DNA from: Ifrita kowaldi
Taxonomy: Eukaryota > Chordata > Aves > Passeriformes > Cinclosomatidae
Reading direction: 5' to 3'
Assembly (NCBI GenBank): GCA_013398055.1
Contig: VZRS01006604.1
Coordinates: 1-64,000, forward strand
DNA length: 64,000 nt
This document shows, in pieces, positions 19,580-31,800 of the stretch; the first letter of the stretch is position 1, and each line of letters opens with the position of its first letter. The notes beneath the pieces were generated by a model. That model had not been told where the DNA came from. It was given only the letters and a program-made list of their open reading frames with translations, and searched no databases. A program made the translations under genes and the position numbers.

Positions 19580-19764
19580 AGGTCGGGAGAGCGCACACGG
19601 AGGGTACCCTCGCTCCTCCGCTTGGCCTCGGGGCGCTGGAGCTGGGAAGAGGGGGGGCTTTGCTGCTCTGCCTCCCATCCGCGGGGGCACCGGGCAGCGC
19701 GCCCGGCGCTGTGCGGGGAGCTCCGTGCTGACGGGCGCTCGCTGCCGCCGAGGGGGTTGAGCAG
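19580..19764 (+). promoter_or_regulatory. CpG-rich segment directly upstream of first recognised MED12L exon
   Basis: Dense in CpG (CGCGCCCGGCGCTGTGCGGG-like sequence). It lies exactly where an upstream intron end would be, and lacks a good pyrimidine tract before the exon. It could be an alternative promoter or simply GC-rich intron. Confidence 0.35.
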
Positions 19765-19896
19765 CTGGCAAAGGTTGCAGAGTTCTATCATGGAACTTCG
19801 AGCCAAGGCAGCAGCTCTGTGGCGATGCCTTCAGAGGTGGAACAAGCCCTGCGGCAGTGGGAATACAATGAAAAATTGTCATTTTATATGTTTCAG
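19765..19896 (+). CDS. MED12L: MED12L exon (first recognised)
   Basis: Reads LAKVAEFYHGTSSQGSSSVA, then MPSEVEQALRQWEYNEK and LSFYMFQ, ending at donor GTAATA. The acceptor is inferred as GTTGAGCAG, with a poor pyrimidine tract. The frame is open back to 19732. The first in-frame ATG is at 19825. Confidence 0.82.
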
Positions 19897-22800
19897 GTAA
19901 TACTTTTAGGAGTGCAGGGATTTTTTTTAAGTTACTATTCTCGGAAAATCCAATTTTAGAACTCAGTGGTAGCTTTTGTCATAAGACTTGCATAAATTGT
20001 AAATGCTAATTCCTTTCAGGGATTCGGTGGCTGAAAAAGCTCTGATTTGCTCAGTCTGCCGGATTGCAATTGCAGCCGTGCACTCAATTATTCCCTCTCA
20101 TATATCATCCCATCTTCTCAGGGTGTTTTCAGTGGCCATGGCTCAGGCTGAGGCCGCTGTGGCACACAAGGCCTGGGGTGTTGGAGCGGCGGCTGGGCCG
20201 TCGGTTCTGCCTGGTTCTAGTGCAGCAGAACACTCTGGTTGTTTCCAGCCCAGGGCAGAAGCAGCAGGAGGGTTCCTGGGAGGGGGTCACCCCTGCTGAA
20301 GCTGCGCAGAGCGCGGGTGCTGTGCCCGGCTGCCTCCTGCCCGTGGCACTGCCGTGGTGCTGTCGGCTCGAGCGGTGCTGGAGGGAATTGGTAGCTCTGT
20401 GGTGACACGGGTATCGAGGGCTCAACCAGAGTGAAATGAAGCACGGAATTACACACCTGCTTGTTGAGTGCTCCCAGGTAACATGTGATGTGTTATTTGA
20501 AATCCTTTAAGGAAGGAATGCTCGAGAGACACGAATATTTGACACAGATACCGGATGTTTTGGAAAAAATCAGACCCACTGATGATGATCTTCTGAAGCT
20601 GTTGTTGCCATCGATGTTGCAGGTACGTGCATGTTTTAAAGCCAAAATCAGTGTAAGTGTGATTCACACCTGTTAAATTTGTGGTGATAAAATCTATATA
20701 AATATTGTGTGGTGCATGATTGGAGTTTATAAACACCTATGAGATGTTCATGCTTTATAATCCTTGACTCAGTTTGGTAGAGGGAATCTTTTACTGTGAC
20801 TGGACCTGGAGAGCAGATGAAATTTTTAAGAGAAAGAAGTATAGATGTACATTTGAGCTGTTCTTTTCTTTTATAACTTCTGGAATCCTAAATATTGGAA
20901 GTGTTTCTTTCCAGTTCATGCATGACAACTGTTAGGTTGTCAAGGAAAATGGGTACATGGAGCAGACCGTGCAGTAAACTGCATTTTTCTAAATTTCAGT
21001 ACTCAGAAGAGTTTGTTCAGTCAGCTTACCTGTCCCGCCGCCTTGCGTACTTCCGTGCCAGACGCCTGTCCCCCCTGCTCAGCGACGGGCCCAGCCTTGC
21101 AGCTGCCCACGCCCCTGACGTGGTCCTCGGACCGAGTGACCCTCCCCTGGCAGTGCCCAGTCCGACTGCCCCTGGTCCTGGGGTGAGCCCAGCACAGCTG
21201 ACCTGCTCGGATTTCCTGGCCTGCCCTCAGCACCGTCCACTGGTGTATGGACTCAGCTGTATGCTGCAGGTAGGCCACTGCTCTGCTGCTCTTTGTTTTC
21301 AAGGCTATGTCCGTTCAGCGTGTTGGACAACAGCGGGGTTTGGGCGGGACAAGGTGTGCTAGCTGTGGTTTGAAATGTACCTGTGTCCATTAAAGGGTGA
21401 GGGATGTGGGGGGAGTGGGTGGGGGGGTCTCTGCACCTGCTGAGGCACAAGGGAGCAACCTCCTGGAGAAGCTCGTGGTGTCCGTGTGTCCTCTGCACCT
21501 CCGCCGGGGCAAGGAGTGGCTCTGCTGCCTGGGATGGCCAGGCCTTCCCTCTGGGATAGAGGGTTTGCTCCCTGCATCTCACCCTGTTCTCGTCACCCAC
21601 AAACCCGCGTGGTCCTGCCAGGCCGTGTGTGCCCGCTGAGTGTGGCTGGGCAGCGGCAGCACCGCACTGACCTCTGCCAGCCCTGGCCCAGCCTGTCACT
21701 GGTGCCTGGTGCCACTGCAGGACACCTCACCTTGGTTTTGTCAGATTTATGAGCAGTTTATATTGCCTTACCAACTTCTACAGTTTTCAAGACCGTAGAA
21801 CAGAAGAGTCTGTTTGCTTGTGTTTGTTGCTCGGCAATCACAGAAATATCAAGAGAGTAATTATTTTCTGAAGAAGGATGCTTGTGATGAGCTGTGGTTG
21901 TTTGCCTTCCTGAGCCCTGATCTAGTGAGACTTCCCCAAACCCTCCTGCTGTTGTTTGCTCAGTGTCTCTCCCTGGGGGCTGCACAGCGATGTCCTGCTG
22001 CTGGTACCAGGAGTCTGCTGATGCTCATGGGATCACAGCATCATGGAACAGGTCAGGGACCTCTGCAGATAACGTGATCTGTGCCCTCCCTAGGCAGGGT
22101 CAGCCAAAGCAGGATCCGCAGGACCATGTGAGGCTGGGTTTTAATGCCTACCCCAATGCTCTGGGCAGTCTGTTTCAGTCAAAGAGCTCTCTGGTAGCAG
22201 CTCCCTCTCCGAGGGCTGCAGCTTTCCCTGGTCTTTGCAGTGTGGGAAGCCCAGAGCCCAGAGGCAGGCAGGGTTGTTCCCAGGGAAGGTGTGTTGGTGC
22301 TCTCTGAGGAAGGGAAGTGGCAGAGTATCCTCGTCCCTCTCTGCTGAGCGGGCCTGAGACAGGAGGTTAGGTTCCCTCTGGTTCTCAGTGTGCTCTGACT
22401 TTTTGCCTCTGAACATGGATCTGCTCTGGGAATGCTGGGTTTGTCTCTGTCCTGGGCTGCTGGGCTGTGCTGTGACCTCTGGCAGCGTTACAGTGGTTCT
22501 CTACTGGCAACACAGCTGGTCATCTTCCTGCTCAGCCTCTCCTGTTTGGGTCTGTGTGTGCTTGTTCTGCTCTTTTCTCTCCCCCTTTCCCTTGTGCTGC
22601 CATGTGGGTCCATAGTTCAGCCTGGATTCGGACAGGCTCCCCACCTTTCCAGAGGAATGTTTCTCTAGGCAATGTTTGCCAAGATGCTGTTCTCTAGTCC
22701 AGATCTGGACTGGGGGAGCTTCCCAGGAAGCAATCCAGCAGTCTCAAAAATAACCATCTATAAGATGAGTCAACTTGTGTCATTTCAGATGATATTGAAG

Positions 22801-25800
22801 GTCTGACCCCAAAGAGCAGAATGTTCTGCTGTAGCTCTGCTCGGTACCAAATGCTGCAGGGTGGTGGTACCTGTGACAGGCCATTGTAAAATGACTGTTT
22901 TGAAGCCTGTCAATGCAAAATGTTTCTTCTGAAGTAAATGCTAAAGATCATGGTGCATTTAAACTACTCTATGCTTTCAAGTCTTGACTGAGGAGTTGAT
23001 TTTAATTAATTTCTTAAATTTTAATTTTTCCCATGTAGCTTCTTTCTCTAAGTTGAACAACAAATGATTTGTTTTTGTTAAGCCTGTTACCATTTTGCAG
23101 AGAGAATCTGGCTGAAATGAACCTTTGGTGATGTTCTTTGATGATGTTATGAAAGCAATACAAATGGGAATCAAACATGTATATATTTAATTTTTTTTTT
23201 AATAATGAAGAAGGAAAATAAAACAGTAGCTGAACTTCCTCAAATGGAAATTCCTCTAAAGTAGTTGTGCATAGGCCTGTCTTATTTCTTTCACTGTAGC
23301 AGTTGGACCAAAAGTAATTCTAATTTCATGGACTCTTATTGTTGTCTTTGTCTATCACACATGTTTAGAAAAATAAATTACTCCTGTTTTGTGCTATTGC
23401 TTGCAGACCATAACTCTTTGTTGCCCAAGTGTCTTGGTGTGGAATTATTCCACAGATGAAAATAAGAACATTAATCCAGGCTCACCTCAGGATTTACTTC
23501 AAGTTGCCCCATCTAGTTTACCTATGCCAGATGGAAATTCAGCCTTTAATCAGCAGGTAAGATCTATTTCTTGCCAGATTATTAAGGTCTGGTTTATATC
23601 CCAATAACCATTTTGATCATTAGGACTGCAGCCAATTTTGGATATTTCTGTGAGTCTAGTGTCAAGGCTAGTGCCGTGCTGGTGCTGGCCTTCATTGTGG
23701 GACAGCTTTGGGGAAAATATCAGGAATTTTATTTACATTCAGATGTTTTCTGTTATTAAACTGAAAGTACTTAAAGGTGTAAAATGGCAAATAAGAGGAG
23801 GCTTTGTGTATGTATTGGGAGATGTGACTTTTCAGACATGCTGAGAGTTAAGTTTTGCTGGGTGGAATGAAAGGAGGTGATGTTTTATTGTGGAAGAATA
23901 TTTGTAGCAGAGAAGATCTGAGCAGAGCGTCCCTCAGTTTGTTGTTCCCAAATGAAGGGAGGGTTGTGGAACACCGTAGGGTGCCTTGTTCCTGCTGAGA
24001 AGGCTGTCACAGGCTTGACGTGGAAATCGACACTTCCCACCACCAGGTAATTAGCAGCTCTATTTCTTACAGGTTTGGGCAAAGATTTATGAAGTAGAAC
24101 AGCAGATAAAGCAAAGAGGCCATGCTGTGGAGGTGCGGTGGTCGTTTGACAAGTGCCAAGAGTCAACTGCAGGTACGACAATTCCAAACAAAGGTTGGAG
24201 ATTTAGGGTTTACATCTGTTCTTCCTTGAACAGTATAATGAGCATAGTTCTGTTGCCCTACCATTAATCCCAGCAGTAGATTGCCAGGTGAATGTCTTCC
24301 TGTGTAAACCTTTTTTTTTCCCTGCTCCTCTCTCACTCCCATCTCCAGGGGTGACCATCAGCCAGGTTCTGCACACCTTGGAAGTGTTGGATTGGCATTG
24401 TTTTGACAGATCAGATTCCAGCAATTCCATGGAAACACTTTATCATAAGATCTTCTGGGCAAATCAGAGTAAGGATAACCAAGAGGTAATGGCTGCAATC
24501 TCCTCTCAATTCATAATCTATAGACAATGGATTTAATTTTTACTTGCATAAATTGTGTGTGTATGTGATAGAGAAGCTTTGGGTTTTCTTGGTGTTTTTT
24601 TTCTTTACTAGTTGGTTTATAGGACACAACGGCTCTTTGCTGTTGTAATTGTGTTCTTCAGTTCTGTGAACTGCAAACCTCATTTAGGAGAAATGATCTA
24701 GCAAAGTTTTTTTTGGATGCTGCCAAGTAAAATTCCAGATTATTGCCTTGCTGACAACTTTTGCATCTGTTGTAGCAAGCAATAAATTACTAGGCTATTT
24801 AGTATAGAAAAATATTCTAAAACTACATACTCTTGGAGTTTTTGATATTTTTGCCCCTACTCCTAAACCCATTTCCAGCGATCAATAAAAAATTTAATCA
24901 GAAATCCTTGGGATTTTTAAGTCCTTTTTTTTTTTAGTGTGTGTGTAGTGCAGATGATAATGGCACTGGGTCTGTGTATAATGCCAAACTCCTGAATTTC
25001 CCTGGAAGGTGTTTGGAGAAAAGAAGAAATGTCTGGATTTAAATATACACTGTTGGAGTAAAATTTGAAAGTGGAAGATATGAATGGGTCTGTTTTGTGA
25101 CTCCACCCGTGTTTTGTCAGTGGCTGCGTTCTCAGCCAGTGGTGGTCGTAGTTCAGGACGCTCTGCACAGACCTGCTACACTGTCACTGTCCATCAGTGC
25201 TTTAATGGCTGTGCATTAAACAAGCAGAATGTGGTGTGGGGGGATGACACGTCTGGAAGCATTTCCGGAGAGACAGATGTGCCAGCAAACCATTAGGTGG
25301 AGCTCAGAGCAGGTAGGATGGAGTGAAACACTTGCCAGAGTTGTCCTTGTGTTCCCAATACACTGTTATGGTAATCAGAGAGAAGCTGAGGAAGGAGAGC
25401 TGTCCCAGCAGGCAAGGGAAGTCACTGAAAGTTCTCAACCCTAATGCCCGGCTGACATCAGGACTTTAGCACACGGATGTGCTGTGGTTTTGAACAGGTA
25501 GGGTGTGATATGCTTTGTCATTTGGATGCTGGCTTTCTGTTTTCATTTGCTTTTGGAGCTCAATGGTGTGGTTTTGTGCTGTTGCACATGTATTTGTCTC
25601 TTTTTTTTTCCTTCTCCCTGTCTGTGTTCCAAAGTTTTTCTGACTTCCAAATGTAATTGTAATAACACTCTTTCTTTGTGTTTAAAAAGAAAGTGTTGGT
25701 AGGGAAACTTCTGAAATTCGTTATTCTGTTCTTAATGCAGATTGCCTGCCATTATTACCTTTGTCTTATGGTACTTTATGAGTTGAGATTGGGTTGCCTT

Positions 25801-28800
25801 GAAAACATGCTGCTTTGGCCCCTTAGAGCTGTGCTCCCCAGGTCAGGGTATTAGACATTTTTATGCAGGTCTGTCCATTTGATTTGCAGGAAATCTTCTA
25901 ATGGCACCACATTGTACTGTGAGGTGAAGAATGATGAGTGGGAATAAAGCATTGTTGGATATGAGAGCAGTGTGCCTGTGTTTGCACAGCAGGCACAGGA
26001 GATTCGAGGGAGAGCAGAAGCAGAGAAGGTGCTGACTTCTTTCTGAGAGAAGAAAACTGAGATTTGAAAGTTTTAGCCTTATCTTACCAGATTTGGAGCT
26101 GAGAAGAAATTAAACTGCCAAATTATGTGCAGCTTCTTAACGACCTCTGGAATTTTCAAGACTTAGTTATTGCTTGGCTCAAGCTCAACTTTTGGCCCTG
26201 GTGCAGAGTGCCTGATGGATGGTGCCTGTGCATTTTGACATTTGAACTTCCAAAGCCACATAGAATGGTTTGGGTTGGGAGGGACCTTAAATATCTTCCA
26301 GTCCCATCCTCCTGCCATGGTCAGGGAACCCATACATCCACGTTACCAGTGCAGGTTCAGGTGTCACCTGCTGGGCGGGCTGTGGTGAGCAGCCCTGCCC
26401 TGCCCTGCGCTGCCCAGCCCCGGGGGGAGAGATTGCAGAGCCCCAGGGTGGAGGGAGGATTGCAGGAGCCTCGGGAAGGGCTGCGGAGTTCCGGGGAAGG
26501 GTTGTGGAGCCCCGGGAAGGGTCGTGGAGCCCCGGGAGGGTTGCGGAGTTCCGGCAAGAGTCGCGGAGGCCCGGGAAGGGTTCCGGAGGCCCGGGAAGGG
26601 TTGCGGAGCCCTAGAAGGGTTGCGGAGCCCCAGGAAGCACTGCCGAGCCCCGGGAAGGGTTGCGGAGCCCCAGAAGGGTTGCGGAGCCCCGGGAAGCGCT
26701 GCCGAGGCTGCCGGGCCGCCCCACGGCCGCTGGATGTCGGCCGCTCCCCGCGCTCCGGCGCTGCGGGGATGTCACCACGTGCGGTGCTGTTTGTCTTTTT
26801 TTGTCTCTTGTTTCCTTCCCCTCAATAAACTTCTGCTTTTCCCTGGCAGAAGAGGCCATAAATCACGAGGCCGTGTACGCTGTTTTCGGCTGGCAGCTCA
26901 TGTAAGCCTGTAAGGATTTTCATATTGTAAATATGATGTCCACTACCAGGATGTCTGCCTGCTGACATTGTTATTGTTGTTAAAAATGTTCTTTGAAGGA
27001 CAGCTGTCTGCTGCCTGTGTTTTGGTGTGAGCTCAACTGAAGCATGTTTGGAACCTATTTCCTGTCTATTTTTCCTGTTTTAATATCTTGATTTGAGCCT
27101 TAATCGTGGATCACACGTGTTTTAGCGGTGGGCTTGGCAGTGCCTTCTTAATGGTTTGATCTTAAAAGCCTTTTCCAGCCGTAACGATTTTGTGATTCTC
27201 TCCCAGCTGGCCCTTGTGTGGCAGGTTTCCATACAGGCAAGGGGCTCCCATCAGCGCTTAGTGTAGCTGACAGAGGCTGAGCTCTTTGTTCATCATGAAG
27301 TTTCAAATAATAATAGCAGTTGCTGAATTATTTTGGTGGGAAGGTCTGATGGCCCGTGAAGATGTAACCTCACGATGAATGCAGTAACAGGGTTGCTGGC
27401 TGGTGAGCGTGGCCATGTGCACTGAGCAATGAAAGGACCTCTCATTTCTGGTTCTCTTTGACCTGTGTGGGTTCCTCAGGAGATTTGCCTGAGTAGGAGG
27501 ACTTGAAATCTAGAAATCTATGATGTGTCATAAAGCAGTAAATTCACTTTATTTTTAGATGGGATTGCAGAGAAAACTACTGACCTTATTTCTGGCCACA
27601 AGTATTTTCCACCTGACATTTCCTTGACTCAAATAATCTCTTGTGCACAGCTCCAGAATGATATTCACAGTGCTGATTATTGAGTAGGTGTAAATCCGGT
27701 ACACAATCTGTATTGCTACTGTACAGTTTTAAATTGGAATAAAGATTTTTGCACTAGTCCAGACTTGGAACACCCATGGCTCATCTGCAGCCCCAGTTAG
27801 CGAGGAGTCCCTGTGAGGGCAGGAGTTGATTTGGACAGAAACAGAGTCCTCAGAAGGGTGAGCTGGAGAATGCAATAGTGACTTTCTCATGTCTATAACA
27901 ACTCTTCTGTGAGTTCACCTGTCATTTTCCTAGGGCTTAAGCCCACTCAAATTTCACCTAACGTTTGGACTACATGTATTTTATTATCTGTCATAGTCTG
28001 TCACAGGTACCACTTTGGAAGGGAACTGAGAAAGAATAGTTTTTTTACCTCTTAATACTTTTTGGTTTAGAATGGTTGGTGAGACCCTTGAGCTTGTCAG
28101 TCTCCTGTGTAGCAAAATACAGCTTGGTTAAGTATAGCTTGAAATGGATCTCAGCAGTGGGGGATGCCTGGCACATGCAGCTTGGTACCAGGGTTTTCTA
28201 GCCAGTGTGCAGTAGTGACTGGAGGACAGAAGAGAGTGATTTTTTAAGGACTGGTATTGAATTTCTTGAAATCACTATGGAGAATCCTGAAACTCCATGG
28301 ATATTTATTCACTCAGGGCTCTGCTTTTAAAGCTTAGGGCTCTGCACTTGTATTTAGTCTTGATTCTCATGTTGTCTTTGAAGTTCATCTGAATTCTTAT
28401 GATGCCAAGAGATGTTTTTCACTTTAGAGTGAAAAAGTCCTGTTTTGAGTGTGGTTCTCACGAATGGGGCTTGTGACAAATGCAGAGAGTTGATATTTGT
28501 CTTTCTGAGATCACTTTTCTGGAAATGAAACAAACAAACAAAACTCCCCACCCCACTGTGGGAAAGGAGCTCTGACGGGTCTTGGAGTCACGGAGCTTTT
28601 ATTTAACATTTGTAACTATGTGAGAGACCCAAATCTGAGTGTGTTGGGCTGCTTGACAGGAAAGAGAGACAAGATGAGCAAAATAATATCTGCAGAATCA
28701 GTCTGTTTCCCCAAGTGCTGAGAAAATAGAGCATGTTCTGAGTAGTCTGGTAATAGTTTTAATAATGCAGTTAGCATTGCTTTGGTTGCTCAAATTGCTT

Positions 28801-31800
28801 AGTTACCTGTCTGCGTATTTTCATCCTTTTCTATTTTAGGAAATCCAACATCAGGTTCCTGCTCATCTAAAGGAGTTAAAGTACGAAACCTCTCCGTAAT
28901 GAAAAAATTTATTCTGTGACTTAAATAACTGACAGCGACCCTAAGAGGAACACACAGCTTGCTTTTTCTTTTTATACTAGACAGCTTTTAAAGCAGGGTT
29001 AATATTTTGTTGAACATGGTCTCATCTTTTAAAGAAATGTGCCAATGGTACTGACTTTGGGCTGCTGTCAGGGCTGCTGGGTATGGGCAGCACTTGCCTT
29101 GGGCCCTGGTGGGCTGCGGTCAGGAGCGTTTCGTATCCTGTACTTCACTCTGCACCGCTTGTTGCCGCACATTTAGTTGGTTTTAACCTCCCAAGCTTTG
29201 AGGACAATTTGTCCACAGCCTGAGAGCTCTGGTGTGGCAGATACGCAGATGTGTTTCCGAAGGTAATGAGCTGTCCTATCTCCATGCTCCTCAGGAACAG
29301 AGGCATGTAAATCTTTCTTTTTAATACCTTCCTGTGTTACTAACTGCAGAGCTTTTTTATAAACTAAACCCAAACCAACTGTTTTCTAATTTTTTTCACC
29401 CACCTTTGCTTCCATTTATAAACTGGTGGTAATGAAGCCTTTGGTTTACTCCAGAAGGGTCTGACTGAGGCTTTCAGGAGATTACAGTTATTTTGGATCA
29501 TGGCTAAATGACAGATGTTGGGAATGAGTTGTCTAAAGTTGAAATTTTGCCTCAAAGGGGTGTGTGCTATGTATTGTAGATAATTTCTCCCATTTTATGT
29601 AACCTTGAAGTATTTTTGTCACATTATTACTTGTGGAAGGTTTGGGAGTCTTGAGGGAGGGTCTTGTCCGTGGAGAGCTTCCCTCAATCCCCGGGAGCTG
29701 CTGTTCTTGCCTGCCCACACCCATGCTCTGCTTCAGTACCTTGTGTCTTGTCTTCCCTACAAAACACCCTCATTTAGTAATGTGTGAACTGATCTTTTTG
29801 TTTTCCTGCCCCTGAAATTTTAAGAGGAAAAATGTGAACTTAATGCTGCTCTTTGAGGTAGCAGTTTGAGCCCCTCTGAAGCATGGTCTGTGCTTGTCCA
29901 GACCAGCTGCAGATGCAAGACCCCAGGTAAAACAAATTCAGAAGCTGATTATTCCGAGAGGTGCTGCTTGAAGCATTCTGAGTGTGTGTGAGTAAATGTG
30001 GTGTTGGAAGGGAGGAAGCCCTGAGGTGCAGCCTGCGTGACACAGGAAGCCGTGCGGCTCCACATTTGTTATTTCCAGCCAAAAGCAAGATAACATGTTT
30101 GATGGCCAGACCCCTCAGCCTCACTTGTCTGAGCTGCTGCCAGGGCCCTGTGTTCCAAGAACCCAATGTGTAGGAATGGCTCTGGGGGTCCCAACAAAAG
30201 TCTGCATTGGTGGAGAGCAGAGTCTTTTGAGTGTTCTGTATTGTCTTCAGAAATCTATAGCATCCATGGTTCTGTGGGTAGCTGACTGCATCTCACCACG
30301 GCAGTGGTTATGTCACCACGTTGCTTCATTTGGGTAAGAGAGAAGCATTTCCCCTCCTCCCTCCACTCCCCCTGCCCTGGTTGTGTAGTATCTCTTGCTT
30401 GCTGTTAAGGTGTATTTGCAGGAAACCTCTCTGGTGTGTGTGTGTGTGTACACAGCAGCCTTGTTCAGCACAAACTTGTGTTCTGTTTTTCTGAGGGAAG
30501 TTGAGACAGCTGTGAAGCAGGAACTTTCATTCTCTTGGGTCTGTAATTCCCAATCACTCTGAGGAAAGTGTTCACTTGCTGAGGGTGCCGTGCTTGCCTC
30601 CAGTCCTTGTGATGGTCACTGCTCTGCGTAGCTTCCACTGACTTTGGGGAAGGAAGGAAAATCACATCTCTTTAATTTGCAGGTTGGTATGTTGAAGTGT
30701 TCAGAGATGGTGGCCAACTTGGGAGGGACAAGTGAGATCAGCAGAGTCAGCCCAGGAGCACACAAGGAAAAAGTACTGGATATAAGCACATTACATCCCA
30801 TTACTGCTCTGTAAACACGGGGTTCTAAAGACACATGGTGTTTCTTAAAAATATCAGAAATAAAATTGAGCTTTTGGGGAATTTTTCAGCCTTGGCTATC
30901 TGACAGATACTGCCTTTAGAGGTTAGGGGCTGTTTTGATTTATGTATTGTAATGTGTCAGTGGGATGCAAGTCAGAGTCTGGAAACAGACAGAGGAGGTC
31001 TGGAAGAATGAGTGTACAGAGCGTGTAAATCCCGTGTGGTTAGAGGGCTGGGAGGCTCTGTGAGTACACTGTTCCTCTTCCTCACAAGGCACATCACCCT
31101 TCCCTGGTTTTGTGAAGCAACTTTATCATAAAGTAATAGTTTGATTTGAGTATCAGCAATATGAAAACTGGGGATTTCCCTCTTTGGCTTCCAGCTTATA
31201 TTTCATGTGAAAACACTGCAAAGAAAGCAAATGTGTGCATCGAAAGACCAAACCCCAGCTCGTTTGGCTTTTCTTCCTGCGGAGCGCTGGCTGCTGCAGG
31301 CCGTTGGGTTGGAGATCAGCTCGTGGGCTGTGTGGGTGAGCTGGTTTCTGTCTGTTCTGCCCTGCACAGGTAGCCCCAAACGATGAGGCTGTGGTGATGC
31401 TGCTCTGTGAGTGGGCCGTGAGCTGTAAGAGGTCTGGGAAGCACAGGGCCATGGCTGTGGCCAGGCTCCTGAAGAAGAGGCAAGCGGAAATTGAGGCAGA
31501 AGTAAGTTGTTTCTACTTCAGCACTGTGTGACAGTTTGCTTAGAGAGGTAGATATTTCTAAGGAAGCCTCACTTTAATCTCATTACCAAAGGAATGAGTT
31601 TGGCATTTGGAGGACTGGGGATTTTTGTCATCAATTTACAGTTTATAAATTCTAGAAAAGTTTAGCATGAAAAAGCCTTCTATTTAAAGTAAGAAATTGC
31701 AACCTAACTCGGGAAGGTCTGTGTTAGCTGACTTATGTCTGTTAGAAGTGCTTCACTTTGTGAGCTGCTTGTTCAACTAGAGGAATGCCAGAGTCCCTTA

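Larger units (their letters stand above)
24486..31369. other. Large MED12L intron (6.9 kb)
   Basis: It contains two CR1 fragments (26259-26345 and 27120-27201) and a GC-rich minisatellite (26425-26708), listed separately, plus short TG runs near 30437. No exon was recognised elsewhere in it. Confidence 0.6.

Noticed and set aside
26127..26913. Open frames of 130-230 codons on the plus strand
   Set aside because: They run through the GC-rich minisatellite and a CR1 tip; the product is repetitive and resembles no family.
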